From positions 310,001 to 374,000 of the forward strand of contig JAGWHB010000001.1 of NCBI GenBank assembly GCA_028867035.1: 64,000 bases of DNA, written 5' to 3'. Made by a program: the position numbers and the translations under genes. Under the pieces are notes generated by a model. That model searched no databases, was not told the DNA's origin, and saw only the letters and a program-made list of their open reading frames with translations. Source of the DNA: Nitrososphaerota archaeon (GTDB lineage: Archaea; Thermoproteota; Nitrososphaeria; Nitrososphaerales; Gagatemarchaeaceae). Below are positions 8,169-16,351 of the stretch, in pieces (the stretch's first letter is position 1; the number at the start of each line of letters is the position of its first letter).

Positions 8169-8509
8169 AATTCTGTCCGAAGTGCGGCACCCGACTCAAG
8201 CTCAAACAGGTGAAGGGCCCGCGTGAAGTCTCGGTCACCCTCATGTGCGACAACTGCGGTTACTCGAAGAAGGAAGGCAACACGCTGATGCAGAAGACGG
8301 AAGAAGAGTTGTCGAACACACCACAGATCAAGGTGGTCGGAGACAAAGAGGCCAAGCTCAACTCGCTGCCGACCACGAAGATCGAATGCCCGAAGTGCGG
8401 GCACGACGAAGCGTTCTGGTGGTTCCTTCAGACCAGGAGTGGGGACGAGCCCCCGACCCAGTTCTACAGGTGTGTGAAATGCAGCCACACCTGGCGCTCG
8501 TACAGTTGA
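8165..8509 (+). CDS. tfs: Transcription factor S (TFIIS/RPC11-like), apparent CTG start
   Basis: A 114-residue TFS that stimulates RNA cleavage by backtracked RNA polymerase. The N-terminal zinc ribbon (FCPKCG, then CDNCG) and the C-terminal TFIIS-type ribbon (ECPKCG, then RCVKCSHTW) with the catalytic Asp-Glu in RSGDEPPT are intact. The N-terminal ribbon begins before any ATG, GTG or TTG: the first such codon, GTG 8210, would delete it. CTG 8165 gives a correct N-terminus (LKFCPKCG) and overlaps the rpoL stop as CTGA. A CTG start or an ATG-to-CTG error in the assembly are the two explanations. Confidence 0.88.
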   Translation: MKFCPKCGTRLKLKQVKGPREVSVTLMCDNCGYSKKEGNTLMQKTEEELSNTPQIKVVGDKEAKLNSLPTTKIECPKCGHDEAFWWFLQTRSGDEPPTQFYRCVKCSHTWRSYS

Positions 8510-8597
8510 TTCTGGCGAGATAGTTTCGAAGACCCCTCCCTGAGCAAACCCGACCGATCCCCGTCGGCTTATCTGCCCGTACGCACCACAATCCTTC

Positions 8598-9812
8598 GTG
8601 TCTGAATCGAGCTCACTGTCGTCCCAACTTGTTTGTGTAAAGGCAGTTAGGTTCGCTTATCGACCCACTTCGAGGGTGAAGGAGATGTTCCAGTTGTTTA
8701 GGCAGATGTGTAATGATGCCATCCGAATCGCAGTTGCAACCAACCCCCTAAGCAGATACGACCTGATTTCTAGCGCATATGAAAATCTCAAGGGATACGG
8801 ACTTCATTCACATTACATACAAAACGTGTGTGGTGTGGCTTTCGCGGCATTTCAGAGATGGAAGAAGGATGCACCACAAGAAATTCTTGACATCCTAACC
8901 CTACCTCATTTCAAGAGGCAAGGAGTGCTATCACACCTCGCTCGTCTCAGGATAGAGGTTCCGCTTGTCAGGATGCCGTTTCTCAGACTAGATAATCAAA
9001 CATACAAGTTGGACTACCTACTACTTAGGATCCCGACGAGGCCGCGAGTTTTCGAGTACATCGTTCTTGATGGGTCGATGTATCATCGGGCGTTCTTGGC
9101 AGACCTTGGCCTGAAACGTGGGTCGATTGTCATCACAGAATCCTCGGTCGTCATTGCTTTCAGTCGAAAAGTGGAAACGATAGAACCTGCTGGCCAAATG
9201 GGACTAGACGTGAACGAACGTAATGTGACGTGGAGCGACACGGCGGGCAAGACAGCGCGTGTGGATACATCCCAAGTCGTTGAAATCAAGGAACGTTACA
9301 AGGCAATTAGGGCCAAGATTGCGGGATTGGTTAGCGGCGACAGGAGAACAATGCGCCGCCTGTTGTCCAAGTATGGAAGAAGGGAGAAGAACAGAACTTC
9401 TCAGCTTATCAACCGAGTCTCCAAGGAGATCGTCGAGCACGCCAAGCAAAACAAGCTCGAAATAAAGATGGAGAGGTTGACTGGAATAAGGAGACTCTAC
9501 AGGAAGGGCAACCATCAAGGAACATCATTTCGTGGGCGGATGAATAGCTGGACCTTCAGGGAAATCCAGCGGCAGGTGGAATACAAGGCAACCTGGGAGG
9601 GCATCCCAGTAGCGTACGTCAGCCCTAGAGGCACGTCCCAAATTTGCCTTTGTGGCTCCCGAGTCGCGACATTGGCAGAGAGGAAGCTCTACTGCCCCGG
9701 TTGCGACAGGATATGGGATAGGGACGAACTTGCCTCGAAGAACGTGATGGCCGCACCCTTGGTTCGTGCGGCTCGGCCATCCAAGAGAGGCGATGAAGGG
9801 GGAACGAGATAG
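8598..9812 (+). CDS. tnpB: TnpB (IS200/IS605-family RNA-guided nuclease), stand-alone
   Basis: A 404-residue TnpB/OrfB. The RuvC triad is complete: Asp204 (GLDVNER), Glu292 (KMERLTG) and Asp376 (WDRDELASKN). The zinc knuckle is present but its first pair is C-x-C (CLCG) where C-x2-C is usual, followed by CPGC. The lower local GC and codon use point to acquisition. No TnpA transposase lies beside it, so the element cannot move alone. The 3' end of the gene plus the 74-base gap to 9886 is where the guide (omega/reRNA) and right end would lie. The start is GTG 8598. It interrupts two core gene groups (tfs and gins51/priS). Confidence 0.9.
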   Translation: MSESSSLSSQLVCVKAVRFAYRPTSRVKEMFQLFRQMCNDAIRIAVATNPLSRYDLISSAYENLKGYGLHSHYIQNVCGVAFAAFQRWKKDAPQEILDILTLPHFKRQGVLSHLARLRIEVPLVRMPFLRLDNQTYKLDYLLLRIPTRPRVFEYIVLDGSMYHRAFLADLGLKRGSIVITESSVVIAFSRKVETIEPAGQMGLDVNERNVTWSDTAGKTARVDTSQVVEIKERYKAIRAKIAGLVSGDRRTMRRLLSKYGRREKNRTSQLINRVSKEIVEHAKQNKLEIKMERLTGIRRLYRKGNHQGTSFRGRMNSWTFREIQRQVEYKATWEGIPVAYVSPRGTSQICLCGSRVATLAERKLYCPGCDRIWDRDELASKNVMAAPLVRAARPSKRGDEGGTR

Positions 9813-9886
9813 GTGTCTCTAATCCTCCCAGCGGATGGATGGAAGTCGGCCCCACTAGGAATGTCACGCAGGGCTGACAGAACCAG

Positions 9887-10444
9887 CTAGACATCGTCTC
9901 TCGTGTAGACTTCCATCGCGTCGCCGCCGGCGATCAGGATGTCGGCGCTCGCAGCCGGGATCGACGCGACGTCCTCTGCCTCGAAGGGCCCGTACCGCCG
10001 CATATCCAGCCCCACCAGCTCGTTCACGTGCTTGACGAACCTGACCGTGACGTTCCTCTGGGCCTCGTTGAGATGGGCGAACTCCACGAACGACGGCTGA
10101 CCGCCCGACACAGCTTCGACGAGGGTCTGGAAGCGCCTCTGGAACTTCTGCTCCGCGGAGCAGACGTACCTCTCCTCTGGGAGCAGCTGCAGGAGGGCGT
10201 TCTGCTGCGTGGCCTTCCTTGTCCTGAGCTTCAACAGCTGTCTGACCATCGACTCAATCATCCTTGTCTGCGTGGCGATGAGCCTGACGGAGACCTCGGA
10301 CGCCCCGGATACCGAGGACCTCTTCAGCTTCTGACTGTAGGCGGATATGCTCGAGTAGAAGTCGGTGGGGAGCGGCAGGAGGCCCTCGGATTGGATCTCG
10401 GAGTCGAGCCTCCTTTTCAGGTATTCAAGGGTGGTTTCAGCCAT
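9887..10444 (-). CDS. GINS51-type replication protein
   Basis: A 185-residue GINS subunit. The N-terminal helical A domain starts with the family pattern LLPLPTDFYSSI. The C-terminal small B domain is the segment YGPFEAEDVASIP through VYTRDDV, placed as in Gins51 (Sld5/Psf1 type). GINS bridges the MCM helicase, primase and polymerases at the fork. The ATG immediately follows the TAA of priS (adjacent codons), the classical archaeal priS-gins arrangement, which supports both calls. Confidence 0.88.
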   Translation of the reverse strand: MAETTLEYLKRRLDSEIQSEGLLPLPTDFYSSISAYSQKLKRSSVSGASEVSVRLIATQTRMIESMVRQLLKLRTRKATQQNALLQLLPEERYVCSAEQKFQRRFQTLVEAVSGGQPSFVEFAHLNEAQRNVTVRFVKHVNELVGLDMRRYGPFEAEDVASIPAASADILIAGGDAMEVYTRDDV

Positions 10445-11533
10445 TTACAACGCCTCCCCGAGGCCCCGGGTCAGGATCGAGACCGCCGCGTAGGTCGGGA
10501 GCTCGACTTCCTCTGACTTGTAGGGGCCGAAGTCCTTGTGCTTCATCCTGAAACGAGGGTAGAAACCGACCATGAGCTTCACAGGCTTCGGACTAAGCAC
10601 GACCGGGTCCTCCTGGGGGTCGAACCTGTCCATCTGGGCGACCCGTATCTTGGACATCCCTGTGTTGCCGTGCAACGTGCCCGCGAGCCTGAAGACGCGG
10701 TGGATGTCCGTCGTCACCGACGAGTCGACCATGGCACGCTGGGTCGAGATTGCCTCCGACACCAGCTTCTGCAGGGTGCCCCCGTAGCTCTGTCTCCGCT
10801 CGTCGACGTACCCGGTGATCCTCCTGGTCCAGCCCGCGCCCTGCGGGCCGCTCGGAGGCCTCCGGCGGAGTGTTGAAGCGATCGTCTGGCTGAGCGGGAG
10901 GGAGGAGCCTCGCATGTATTCCGCGATCTCGGCGCGCGCCTGCTGGTCGAGGAGGTCGAACCTCTTGTCGAAGATGTGCAGGTGGTATCCTCTGTTCCCC
11001 GAGAAGTAGACCCTGATTACGCCCGGGTCCACCCCGAAGTCTTCCGCAAGGAAACGGACGACACGCATGGTGTGGTCTTTGGCCGCGTCGAGGCAGGTCT
11101 CGCAGGTACCATGGAATTCCACCGACGGGCCCCCGCACTTCGGGCACTTCTGGGGCCGGGGGAGCTTCCCAGAAGCATGGCACTTCTCGCAGTACCAGAG
11201 GTCGTGCCCCCGCTTGCAGGTCGTTGGTATGTCGGTGGCGTCTATGTCGAATATGAGCTCCGCCCCCAGCCACCCCTTCTCGTCGATGGGCCTGGCGGGG
11301 AACTCGTAGCGTGCGTTGGAGCAGTAGACCGACGAAGGGGATTGCCTGAGGATTTCAGCGAGCCCTTCTCCCTTGCTCTTGAAGGAGAGGTGCCTGACCA
11401 TCCCGCCTGCGAAAGGGATGTAGCCGAACTCCCTGGACTCGACCTCGTCGGGGAACTCAATCTGGTCGGTTCCATGATTGAAGTAGAATTCCTTGTATGC
11501 GGACTTGAGGAAGTTCTTGGTAGATTCATTCAT
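10445..11533 (-). CDS. priS: DNA primase catalytic subunit PriS
   Basis: A 362-residue catalytic primase subunit that makes RNA/DNA primers with PriL. The metal-binding FDIDATD motif, a zinc-binding insert (CEKCHASG, CPKCGG, CETCLD) and the nucleotide-binding SGNRGYHLHI motif are all seen in order. Length is normal. The start is ATG 11533. The first gene of a two-gene unit with gins51. Confidence 0.94.
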   Translation of the reverse strand: MNESTKNFLKSAYKEFYFNHGTDQIEFPDEVESREFGYIPFAGGMVRHLSFKSKGEGLAEILRQSPSSVYCSNARYEFPARPIDEKGWLGAELIFDIDATDIPTTCKRGHDLWYCEKCHASGKLPRPQKCPKCGGPSVEFHGTCETCLDAAKDHTMRVVRFLAEDFGVDPGVIRVYFSGNRGYHLHIFDKRFDLLDQQARAEIAEYMRGSSLPLSQTIASTLRRRPPSGPQGAGWTRRITGYVDERRQSYGGTLQKLVSEAISTQRAMVDSSVTTDIHRVFRLAGTLHGNTGMSKIRVAQMDRFDPQEDPVVLSPKPVKLMVGFYPRFRMKHKDFGPYKSEEVELPTYAAVSILTRGLGEAL

Positions 11534-11553
11534 GTTGGGTTCGCTCCAGGCTC

Positions 11554-11688
11554 TTACTTCTTACGAGGCACATCCCAATAAGGCGACTTGCACCTGGGAC
11601 ATACTTTCGGCTGTTGTCCTCTGTTCTGTGGAGCCCAAGTGTGACCGCAACGGGTGCATTGAAAACCTTCAATCAGTATCTTAGGCAT
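11554..11688 (-). CDS. Small zinc-ribbon protein
   Basis: A 44-residue protein with CTRCGHTW and CPRCKSPYWD, a four-Cys zinc ribbon of a kind common among small archaeal and bacterial proteins, some of them antitoxin-like. Possible starts are ATG 11688 or ATG 11694; the longer frame to 11751 runs into the AT-rich promoter region. It is divergent from the HNH gene, with the AT-rich repeat region between them. It lies 20 bases upstream of priS on the same strand. Function unknown. Confidence 0.6.
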   Translation of the reverse strand: MPKILIEGFQCTRCGHTWAPQNRGQQPKVCPRCKSPYWDVPRKK

Positions 11689-11710
11689 GCCCATCAAGGC
11701 CTCACTTTCG

Positions 11711-11773
11711 TGATATATACCTTGTGATAATATACCTAAGGGGAAGCTCATATATACTCATTGATAATATACC
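11711..11773. repeat. AT-rich direct repeats in a divergent promoter region
   Basis: TGATAATATACC occurs twice (11725-11736 and 11762-11773), and a third shorter copy, TGATATATACC, is at 11711-11721. They lie in an unusually AT-rich island between the zinc-ribbon gene (minus) and the HNH gene (plus). They contain TATA-like strings, so they could be promoters, operators for a shared regulator, or both. Confidence 0.6.
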
Positions 11774-11800
11774 GTGAGGTGCATATGAACCTTGGTTGTT

Positions 11801-12430
11801 ATGAGGAATTCGAGATACTTCATTCCTGCATGGAAGATTCCGTACGGACGGCTGACGGGCGACGAACACTGGAGCGCGCTCAAATTGCCGGTTGAACAAA
11901 TTCCATGTGAAAGATGCGCAGCGTCATATCTACGCAAGAACAAGAGACAGAGGTTCTGTGAAACGTGCAGAGTAACTGTACTTTATGAATACAAGCGATC
12001 CTATGCGGCCGACTATCGCCGGAGATTCCCTGAGAAAGCCAAGCTTGCGGTCAAAATGTCGTGGCAAAAGAGGCATGATTATTACCTCCAGGCTTCTCGT
12101 GAATATGGACGTAGGTACAGGCGATCTGTGGCTCGGGTCGTGATAGACCACTACTCCAATGGGAGTTTCAGGTGTGCATGCTGCGGCGAATCGAACCTGG
12201 ATTTCCTTGCCATTGATCATATCAATGGTGGCGGAATCAAAGAGAGAATGGCCCTATTCGGGAGGCCGAACACCGGAGGGGCCAGATTCTACAACTGGCT
12301 AATCAAGAAAGGGTTTCCTAGTGGATACCAAGTGCTCTGTGCCAACTGCAACACATCAAAAGGGAAACATGGCACTTGTGTCCATCAGGGTGCACGATTC
12401 GAGATAAAGGGCACTAGTTGCAACCATTAG
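11801..12430 (+). CDS. HNH-type zinc-binding endonuclease-like protein
   Basis: About 209 residues. The N-terminal half has a C-x2-C pair (PCERCAA) and a second one (CETCRV), then a basic helical linker. The C-terminal half holds CACCGE, the central AIDHINGGG and LCANCNTSKG, the layout of HNH-like nucleases where the paired cysteines hold zinc and DH begins the active site. Such proteins occur on phages, plasmids and mobile introns. Starts at ATG 11801 or TTG 11792. The local base composition is more AT-rich than neighbouring core genes, which suits a transferred gene. Confidence 0.6.
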   Translation: MRNSRYFIPAWKIPYGRLTGDEHWSALKLPVEQIPCERCAASYLRKNKRQRFCETCRVTVLYEYKRSYAADYRRRFPEKAKLAVKMSWQKRHDYYLQASREYGRRYRRSVARVVIDHYSNGSFRCACCGESNLDFLAIDHINGGGIKERMALFGRPNTGGARFYNWLIKKGFPSGYQVLCANCNTSKGKHGTCVHQGARFEIKGTSCNH

Positions 12431-12543
12431 GGTTCGTAGCGCTTTAGCCACCCCATCGTCACGTCGTCCAAATTCATCCGCTTCCCAGATGGCATGCAGA
12501 TAAGGCATCCGCCGACCTTGGTCGTTAAGTGCACTTGTCGCAT
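12427..12543 (-). CDS. Possible 38-residue protein
   Basis: An ATG-started frame of 38 residues containing CLICMPSGKRM and ending in LKRYEP. Its stop overlaps the HNH stop by 3 bases, and it is divergent from the next gene. It could be a small gene or a chance frame; there is no recognised motif besides a C-x2-C pair. Confidence 0.25.
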   Translation of the reverse strand: MRQVHLTTKVGGCLICMPSGKRMNLDDVTMGWLKRYEP

Positions 12544-12545
12544 TA

Positions 12546-13124
12546 TTGTGCGGATTGAGGGTCCCGTTAGATGCTTACCTCCAGGGGACGGGAGCGAAGG
12601 TCTACTCGCTCGTGGCGCGCGTGCCATTCTCGCCGCTTGACATCGACCTCGGCCACCTGGCCCGAGGCGAATGGAACTCGTTGACTGACAGGTTCCGCGT
12701 CTGGTACCTTCCGAAGGGAGACGCTGCCGAGGAAGAGGTCTGCTATGTGATGGTCCGCAAGTTCGACCCCCAGGACGGGGTCCTCCTCTATGGCCACATG
12801 GTGGTCAACCTAGGCCGGAAGGCCGGCTTGGAGGAGCCGTGGAGCTTCACGGTGGGGATAATGAGCAACGACGAAATCCGGGCGAGGTCGATGCTCAACT
12901 CGATGCTCGACATCCCACCGTCGTTTCACAAACGGGGCGAAGTCCGGCTTGTCGAAAGGCGATGGAGGAGCGACCCAGAGGCTGTGATGAGGTTCCTCGC
13001 GAACGTCCATTCTACCATGGCGCAAATGATTCCGAGCGGGAAGGTCTACACCCTGAAGTTCGAGCCCCCGCCCGGGATGATGGGGGATCTGAAACGGGGT
13101 ATGGGCACCTGGTGGCCCCAATAG
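12546..13124 (+). CDS. Unidentified conserved-looking protein
   Basis: A 192-residue soluble protein (start TTG 12546) with normal host-like codon use. It has an alternating beta-rich first half (KVYSLVARVPFSPLDIDL) and a helical segment ending in a Trp-rich C-terminus (GTWWPQ). No catalytic motif or family is recognised. Its stop codon lies at the edge of repeat copy A, so it is the left flank of the repeat-separated gene series. Confidence 0.55.
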   Translation: MCGLRVPLDAYLQGTGAKVYSLVARVPFSPLDIDLGHLARGEWNSLTDRFRVWYLPKGDAAEEEVCYVMVRKFDPQDGVLLYGHMVVNLGRKAGLEEPWSFTVGIMSNDEIRARSMLNSMLDIPPSFHKRGEVRLVERRWRSDPEAVMRFLANVHSTMAQMIPSGKVYTLKFEPPPGMMGDLKRGMGTWWPQ

Positions 13125-13159
13125 GGTTCATTGCGCCTCACGGAACACCCGGCGCAACC
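13124..13159. repeat. Dispersed palindromic repeat, copy A
   Basis: Begins GGGTTCATTGCGCCTC like the other copies but diverges after that. TTGCGCC (13131-13137) and GGCGCAA (13151-13157) form a perfect 7-base stem. It lies 14 bases beyond the stop of the minus-strand two-ACT gene. Confidence 0.7.
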
Positions 13160-13173
13160 GCCCCTCTTCATTG

Positions 13174-13563
13174 TTATTCGCCCAAAGCGCGCAGGGCCTT
13201 GGCCACGTCGGAAACCCCCATGACAACCCTGGCTCTTCCGAAGGGGGAGGTCGTCACGTAAACGTAGTCGATGTTGATCTTCGACCGAGAGAGCTTTCCC
13301 GCCATTTCGCCGAATGCCCCCGGCCTGTTGTCTACGTCGACCTCCAACACCTCCTGCTCCGAGAAGCGGATCTTGGCGCCTTTGAGGGCACTGCGGGCCC
13401 CGTCCAGGTCGTCTACCATGAGGCTCACCTTCCCCCTTTCCTTCCCCTCAGGGGCGAGTATGGCAGTGATGTTGACCCTGGCTGCGCCCAGCGTGGAGCA
13501 TAGGTATGCGAGCTTCCCGGGCCTGTTCGGCAGCGGCACCACCAGCTGGGTTGCCTTCGGCAT
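13174..13563 (-). CDS. Double ACT-domain regulatory protein
   Basis: A 129-residue protein of two tandem ACT domains. The first opens with QLVVPLPNRPGKLAYLCSTL and the second with LEVDVDNRPGAFGEMAGKL; each has the typical NRPG loop before the first helix. ACT pairs bind amino acids and regulate metabolic enzymes. No enzyme domain is attached. The start is ATG 13563. It lies between repeat copies A and B together with the DUF5679 gene. Confidence 0.8.
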   Translation of the reverse strand: MPKATQLVVPLPNRPGKLAYLCSTLGAARVNITAILAPEGKERGKVSLMVDDLDGARSALKGAKIRFSEQEVLEVDVDNRPGAFGEMAGKLSRSKINIDYVYVTTSPFGRARVVMGVSDVAKALRALGE

Positions 13564-13688
13564 GGAACAGGAATGGATTGGTTATTTCGTAATAAGCGTT
13601 CCCTGCCATCACGGGCTCGGGATGAATGCTGGACGAGGCACCCTAGGCATGTCGTGTCCAACGGGGGGCCAGCGAGAAAGAAGATGAG

Positions 13689-13832
13689 CTACTTGCCGGT
13701 TATCCTGAACAACGTGGTCCCGCAATGGGAACACTTGCCCTGGATTGCCTTGCGGCCGTTCTTGAAGGTGACCGTCCTCGGGTGGGCGATCTCCCTCGTC
13801 TTCTTCTCCTTCACGCAGAAGGCATGAGTCAT
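13689..13832 (-). CDS. DUF5679-like small zinc-binding protein
   Basis: A 47-residue protein starting at ATG 13832. The core TVTFKNGRKAIQGKCSHCGTTLFRI matches DUF5679, archaeal mini-proteins with a zinc ribbon. The first knuckle reads FCVKEK, so the second Cys of the expected C-x2-C is missing, and metal binding may be lost or altered. Function unknown for the family. Confidence 0.65.
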   Translation of the reverse strand: MTHAFCVKEKKTREIAHPRTVTFKNGRKAIQGKCSHCGTTLFRITGK

Positions 13833-13928
13833 GGGTCGCTGCTCCTGTCCTCGTGCTATGAGCCGACTAGCCAAACCCTTCTCACAATTACCTGAGAGGA
13901 ATTTGACCAGCCGTCGTGCGCCGCGCGA

Positions 13929-13975
13929 CGGGTTCGTTGCGCCTCCGCCGGGAATACCTCATCCTGAGCGCAACG
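13929..13975. repeat. Dispersed palindromic repeat, copy B
   Basis: A full-length copy (GGGTTCGTTGCGCCTCC ... GGGAATACCTCATCC). CGTTGCGC (13935-13942) pairs perfectly with GCGCAACG (13968-13975). The right arm ends one base before the stop codon of the minus-strand nucleoside phosphorylase-like gene. Confidence 0.8.
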
Positions 13976-13976
13976 T

Positions 13977-14822
13977 CTAGACACCGATTGATTGAAGAAT
14001 GGCCGACAGGGCCTCTTCCCTTCTGACGTTTACTATATCCTTGTGGAAAGCAGGACTCCATTTCCTCTCTGAAACCACGTCGGAGACTATCTGGACAGAG
14101 GCCGCTTCGATCCTTCTGTAGCTTGCGACTGCGAAAATCGCGGAGCTCTCCATGTTGACGACTCTCGCGCCCTTCCTCCTAAAGCGAGCCACCTTCGCGA
14201 CGGTCTCTCTGTAGGGGGCGTCCGTGGTCCATGCGTCACCAAGTTCGTATTCGAGGTCCTTGGCTCGGAGGGACTCGCTCGCCAGTTTCGTCAAAGCTCG
14301 AGATGAGCCGAACCTTTCGCTTCCCCTGAAGTAGTGCCTGGATGTTCCTTCGTCGCTGAAGGCTCCCCGCAGGACGACGAGGTCCCCCGGTCCGAGCTTA
14401 GTGTCGATGGCCCCCGCCAGGCCCAGCTCGTATACTCGTTTGGCGCCGTATGAAATTAGCTCCTCGAGGTTCATCGCAGCCGCTGCGGCCCCTATCAGGG
14501 CATGAATCACCCCGACCGGTTTGCCGCCAATTGCTCCCAGGTATGAATTGCCGCTGTAGATGTACCAGCCTACGGGACTCGCGGCCGTTTGTGCGATTGC
14601 CGATTGGAAGATCCTCTGATCATATGTGAAGATTACGTCTTCTGGCGAAGCGATTTCCGACGTCTTGACCCCCCTCCGCTCCGCCAGATAGGCCCGAAAG
14701 TCAGCGGGGTTGAAGATGGGGCGCCCTTTCAGTTTCTCCAACGGAGCGCGCTTGCATCTCGGTCTATAGAAAGCTGATGACCTATAGCCGGCTAGGAATC
14801 TGATGCCGCGTACGCGGTTCAT
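13977..14822 (-). CDS. Nucleoside phosphorylase-like protein (PNP/UDP family)
   Basis: About 281 residues. Diagnostic elements are LGLAGAIDTKLGPGDLVVLRGAF, then SDEGTSRHYF, and the substrate loop VVNMESSAIFAVA with the conserved Met-Glu that binds the ribose. This indicates a uridine/purine phosphorylase-type enzyme cleaving nucleosides with phosphate. The start is unclear: ATG 14822 lies inside repeat copy C, the longest frame starts at GTG 14834, and TTG 14741 would leave the repeat outside the gene and still keep the whole family core. Flanked by repeat copies B and C. Confidence 0.75.
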   Translation of the reverse strand: MNRVRGIRFLAGYRSSAFYRPRCKRAPLEKLKGRPIFNPADFRAYLAERRGVKTSEIASPEDVIFTYDQRIFQSAIAQTAASPVGWYIYSGNSYLGAIGGKPVGVIHALIGAAAAAMNLEELISYGAKRVYELGLAGAIDTKLGPGDLVVLRGAFSDEGTSRHYFRGSERFGSSRALTKLASESLRAKDLEYELGDAWTTDAPYRETVAKVARFRRKGARVVNMESSAIFAVASYRRIEAASVQIVSDVVSERKWSPAFHKDIVNVRREEALSAILQSIGV

Positions 14823-14836
14823 TGCGCCTCGCACGA
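14815..14836. repeat. Dispersed repeat, copy C (truncated)
   Basis: CGGTTCATTGCGCCTCG matches the left half of the repeat; the right half is not recognisable. It lies between the nucleoside phosphorylase-like gene and the HicB/DinB-like gene, over the possible starts of both. Confidence 0.6.
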
Positions 14837-14887
14837 CTAACGACCATCGCGTCCCTTATACCAGTCACCAATGAAGTTCCATGCCCT

Positions 14888-15640
14888 GTGTTGACTGAGA
14901 CAAGTTCGGTCGACCGGGACTCCGTCTCGGTCGCAACCGAAACCAACGGCAAGGGATTCATTGGGTTTCTGGTAGAGTTGCCCGGCGCTTTCACAAGAGG
15001 AAGGAGCGAAGCGGAAGTGCTGTCGAAGGTGCCGAAGGAGGCCCATTCATACCTAGAGTGGCTGGGAGCCCCACGGATGTCCGAAATCAGAGGCCATATT
15101 GTCGAAAGGCACCACTGTCGGCTGACGGTCGAGGATGCAGACGGCGAGATCCTCCTGACGGCAGACAGGGGCGACACTAGTCAGGATGGATTCTTGCGTT
15201 TGACCGACATTGCTCGGCAATCCGGAAAGACTTTCGACGCTCTGTGTCGTTCGAGCAAACTGAAGGATTGGGTCGACCCGTCGCGCGACAGACAGACGTT
15301 CTATGGAAACGCCCCAAAGACGATAGAGGAAATGTTCAATCATGTGGAGAAGACCCAACACTACTATCTGTCCAGGGTCGGACTTGGCGTCGAACGAAAG
15401 CAGCCGTTCATGCGGGTCCGTGAATCGGGCTTGAAGGAAATCGAGCGGCTGTTTGAAAGCCGAGGAAACTCGGAACTGTACATCGTCGGCGGCGAATCGT
15501 GGACCGTGAAGAAGGTCGTGTGACGGTTCATCTGGCATGACAGGATTCACGGCAAGGCGGTCACCAGGATTCTTGCCAAACAGAGGCGGCTAGGGTTGAT
15601 CGGGAATTATCCAGACCTCTTCCGCTTTGGCTCGGAATAG
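14888..15640 (+). pseudogene. HicB-like plus DinB-like protein interrupted by an in-frame TGA
   Basis: The N-terminal domain (GFIGFLVELPGAFTRGRSEAE) resembles HicB. The C-terminal part (TIEEMFNHVEKTQHYYL ... ESWTVKKVV) resembles the DinB-like helical fold. TGA at 15521-15523 stops it after KKVV, but the same frame goes on for 39 codons as RFIWHDRIHGKAVTRIL to TAG 15638. Family members recalled by the annotator continue with an RR-x-WHDRIH segment at this point, so a CGA-to-TGA nonsense change is likely. The start is GTG 14888 or TTG 14891, after repeat copy C. It may be decaying, be read through, or make a truncated protein ending at 15523. Confidence 0.68.
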
Positions 15641-15646
15641 GGCCGT

Positions 15647-16303
15647 TCACCGTGCATGAGGTTCATTACACCCTTGCCGTGACACCGCTTCCTGCGCTTT
15701 CTGTGCCAGTACGAACAGGTGGGTGCCATCCTTCTGCCTTGACGCCCTAGACAAGAGGACATCGAACTTGGCCCTCCTAATCAAAGCGATGTTCTTGCCT
15801 CTACCGAAGTGGCTCCAGTACATAGGAACTCCCCCACCCAGCCAGTTTTCCTCGATTCCGGCCCAGTCTCCCCATCCCATGTGGATCGCGAGAAGTCCCT
15901 TCGGCTTAAGGGCCCTGTGAAATCTCTTGAGTATTCCCAGATGGTCACGCCTCGGGACGTGAAATATCGAGTACAGGCAGACGATGCAGTCGAATGACTC
16001 CTTCGGGAAGTCCAGTCTCTTCATGTCCATCTTGAGGAATGTTGCTTGGGGAACGTTGGCTCTGGCTAACTCCAGCATCCTAGACGATACGTCAATTCCG
16101 GTAATCTTGAACCCCTTGGCCTCGAGAATCGACGCGATGTAGCCGCTCCCGCAGCCGACGTCGAGGATGGCGCTGCCCAGCGTCAGTCGTTTCGTTAGCG
16201 CCTCGATGTCGGGGGCAACAGTCCAGAACCTGTCAATTCGTCGCTTATGGTAGAGTTCGGCAATCTTGTTGTACCCCCTTTCGACGACCTTCGACGAGTT
16301 CAC
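15647..16303 (-). CDS. Class I SAM-dependent methyltransferase
   Basis: A 218-residue methyltransferase. Motif I is ILDVGCGSGYIA, followed by ITGIDVSSRML (motif II, ribose-binding acidic residue) and FDCIVCLYSIFHV (motif IV). This is the UbiE/type-11 pattern, but the substrate is not predictable. The start is ATG 16303. The last codons (NEPHAR) run into a weak repeat-like sequence (GAGGTTCATTAC at 15658-15669). Flanked on the other side by repeat copy D. Confidence 0.85.
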   Translation of the reverse strand: MNSSKVVERGYNKIAELYHKRRIDRFWTVAPDIEALTKRLTLGSAILDVGCGSGYIASILEAKGFKITGIDVSSRMLELARANVPQATFLKMDMKRLDFPKESFDCIVCLYSIFHVPRRDHLGILKRFHRALKPKGLLAIHMGWGDWAGIEENWLGGGVPMYWSHFGRGKNIALIRRAKFDVLLSRASRQKDGTHLFVLAQKAQEAVSRQGCNEPHAR

Positions 16304-16351
16304 GGCAGCGTCTTCTCGGGGCTCGATAATTCAACCTTGGGCCTTCGTGCA

